Assembly: GCA_051453625.1 (NCBI GenBank)
Contig: JBOZIK010000001.1
Location: forward strand, 272,668,245 to 272,699,770
Length of the DNA stretch: 31,526 bases
Direction of reading: 5' to 3'
Origin: Welwitschia mirabilis
Lineage: Eukaryota; Gnetophyta; Gnetopsida; Welwitschiales
The notes beneath the pieces are model-generated. The model had not been told where the DNA came from and did not search any database. It worked only from the letters and a program-made list of their open reading frames with translations. Position numbers and translations under genes: made by a program. The stretch's first letter is position 1. Each line of letters starts with the position of its first letter. Positions 29,862 through 31,526 of the stretch are shown here, piece after piece.

Positions 29862-31526
29862 GGAGAAATAATTTCCAATTCATGATGAAGTTTTAAAAAG
29901 TTGTTAAATTTTAGGGGTTTTATAAAAATATCAATTAATTATCTATCAGTACTTATAAAATTCATAGAAATATTACCTTTTTCTACTTAATATCTAAGAA
30001 AATTATGTCTTAGTTTAATATGCTTAGTTTAAAAATGTCGAACATGGTTTTTTAAGATATTAATTATACTAGTATTGTCATTGAAGATAGGAACCTGTTA
30101 AAGGTTTATTCTAAAGTTTTTGAGAATTTCTTTCATTCATGGAAGATGGGTAGAACTCCTTCTAGCTACTATATGTTCTGCTTCTGCTATGAAAAGGAAG
30201 ATAGAGTTTTTATTCTTACTTACCCATCTTATCAAGCATCATCCTAAATTAAAACAATTTTTACTAGTACTTTTTTTATCGTATTTATAACCAGTCCAGT
30301 TTGCATCACTAAAACCTATAAGTTTAAAAGAGGTTTTATAGGATACCATAGTCCATAGTCACTTGTATCTTTTATATATCTTATGATCCTCTTAACAGCT
30401 TAAAGGTATGATTTATTAGATTGAGTTTAATATCTAGTACAAATAGCAATAGTAAATATTATATCAGGTCTACTTATGATTAAATACAATATACTTTCCA
30501 TCATGTTTCTATAATGATTTTGGTCCACAGGTTTATCATGTTCATTAAGATTAACCTTATATAAAATTGACATAGGTATGCTGGTTAATTTTGCATTTTC
30601 TAGTTTAAATCATTTGATCAGGTTCCTTGAGTATTTGGATTGAGATATGAAAATTCTATGTTTTACTTATTTAATTTAAAGACAAAAAAACATGCAAACT
30701 TCACTAAGCATAATCATTTCAAAATTTGTTATCATAATGCTAGTGAATTCTTATGATAGAAATTCATTTGAGGCCTCAAATGTTATGTCATCTACATATA
30801 TTTGAATGATGATAAATTACTCTTTAAAATTTTTGATAAATAAAATTTTATTCATAACTTCCTGAGTGTTACCAATTTTAATTAGAAATGTTACTATTTT
30901 TTCATACCGAGCCATTGGAGCTTGTCTTAAATCATATAAAGCCTTTTTAAGTCTCTACATATATTTTAGTTTATGTGAATCTATGGACCATTAAGGTTGT
31001 TATACATAAACTTATTCACTAAGAGTTCCATCTAGAAAGGAACTTTTCACATCCATTTAAAAAACTTTAATGTTTTTAAAGGCTACATATGAAAGAAACA
31101 TTCTAATACTATCTAGTCTAACCACTAAAGCAAATGTATCTTCTACATCTATTCCTTTAATCTGGTTGTATCCTTGGGATACTAATCTTGCCTTATTCTT
31201 AATTACATTATTTTGTTTATCATACTTATTCCTAAAGATTCATTTTATTCTAATTAAATTGTGGTCTTTTAGTCTTTCTATAAGTTTTCAAACATTATTT
31301 CTTTTAAATTATTAAAGTTCATCTTACATAGTCATAATTAATTTTGTAATATATTTCATCTCTTTCAACTTTTTGAATTCAATTTAAGAGACATAAGATA
31401 TGTGTGCATAAAATATTTTAAGAGAGTTTCTTTTTCACATTTTTGAGCTTACATCTCTAATGATAGACTCTAGTAAGTGATATTTTAGCTCTTTGAAGTT
31501 TTTTGAAGGAACTTCTTGTAAAGGCT
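29862..31526 (-). pseudogene. Ty1/copia pol: reverse transcriptase and RNase H, degenerate
   Basis: Continues past the window end, so protease and integrase are not visible. In minus-strand order: NKARLVSQGYNQIKGIDVED near 31160-31195, MDVKSSFLDGT (first RT Asp, 31045-31056), KKALYDLRQAPMARYE, QIYVDDITFEASN (YVDD at 30787-30798), KPVDQNHYRNMMESILYL and SRPDIIF, GLWYP, then after a frameshift near 30330 FSDANWTGYKYDKKSTS (RNase H Asp, SDAN at 30299-30310), FIAEAEHIVA, TKHIKLRHNFLR, LIDIFIKPLKFNNFLK. RT and RNase H motifs are nearly all recognisable. A handful of stops and one frameshift make it non-functional. It keeps its frame better than any gypsy gene here, which suggests a younger insertion. 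Confidence 0.92.

Noticed and set aside
31070-31315. 81-codon plus-strand ORF
   Set aside because: Antisense shadow of the copia reverse transcriptase on the minus strand.
1-31526. tRNA, rRNA or intact host genes
   Set aside because: None seen on either strand; the credible coding signals are transposon-derived.

Overview
This is plant nuclear DNA with no host gene that I can recognise: a nest of old, broken LTR retrotransposons. The evidence is the protein remnants. They are a Ty3/gypsy integrase with a complete D,D-35-E triad, a gypsy Gag zinc knuckle and aspartic protease, and a Ty1/copia reverse transcriptase/RNase H with YVDD. With them are repeated blocks of about 1.15 kb with LTR anatomy. 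The DNA is very AT-rich, and most in-frame stops look like C-to-T or G-to-A decay of Trp, Gln and Arg codons, as expected of long-methylated heterochromatin. Eleven N runs interrupt the sequence, and at least two of them appear to be false gaps. I cannot name the species.

Layout. (1) 1-4004, plus strand: 3' part of gypsy element A (integrase, 3' non-coding region, LTR 2650-3876, start of a leader). This is the only copy that keeps integrase catalytic residues. (2) 4005-6073, minus strand: pieces of the same family around an LTR (4592-5736) that has internal sequence on both sides. (3) 6077-17464, plus strand: an LTR-bounded unit. It holds a leader, an acidic ORF, an unrecognised ORF (called ORF-X here), an integrase C-terminal tail, an unassigned stretch ending in poly-A, a second copy of ORF-X/tail/3' region, and a 3' LTR. 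(4) 17645-24926, minus strand: related element D, tail to tail with the previous one. It has a leader, gag with three 480-bp repeats each carrying a zinc knuckle, protease, acidic region, ORF-X and integrase tail, but no reverse transcriptase or integrase core. (5) 24927-26929: unassigned AT-rich DNA. (6) 26930-31526, minus strand: a Ty1/copia element (RT/RNase H, a downstream env-position ORF resembling a plant transposon-associated domain, a polypurine tract and an LTR).

Main biological point: the element at 6077-17464 and element D share one unusual architecture, in which RT, RNase H and the integrase core are missing and acidic ORF + ORF-X are joined to an integrase GPY/F tail. This looks like a non-autonomous gypsy subfamily that amplified in that form and would have needed an A-like partner. 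All LTRs of the family also carry two imperfect ATCATCTRGATGAT palindromes about 110 bp apart in the putative U3. None of the genes looks functional now.
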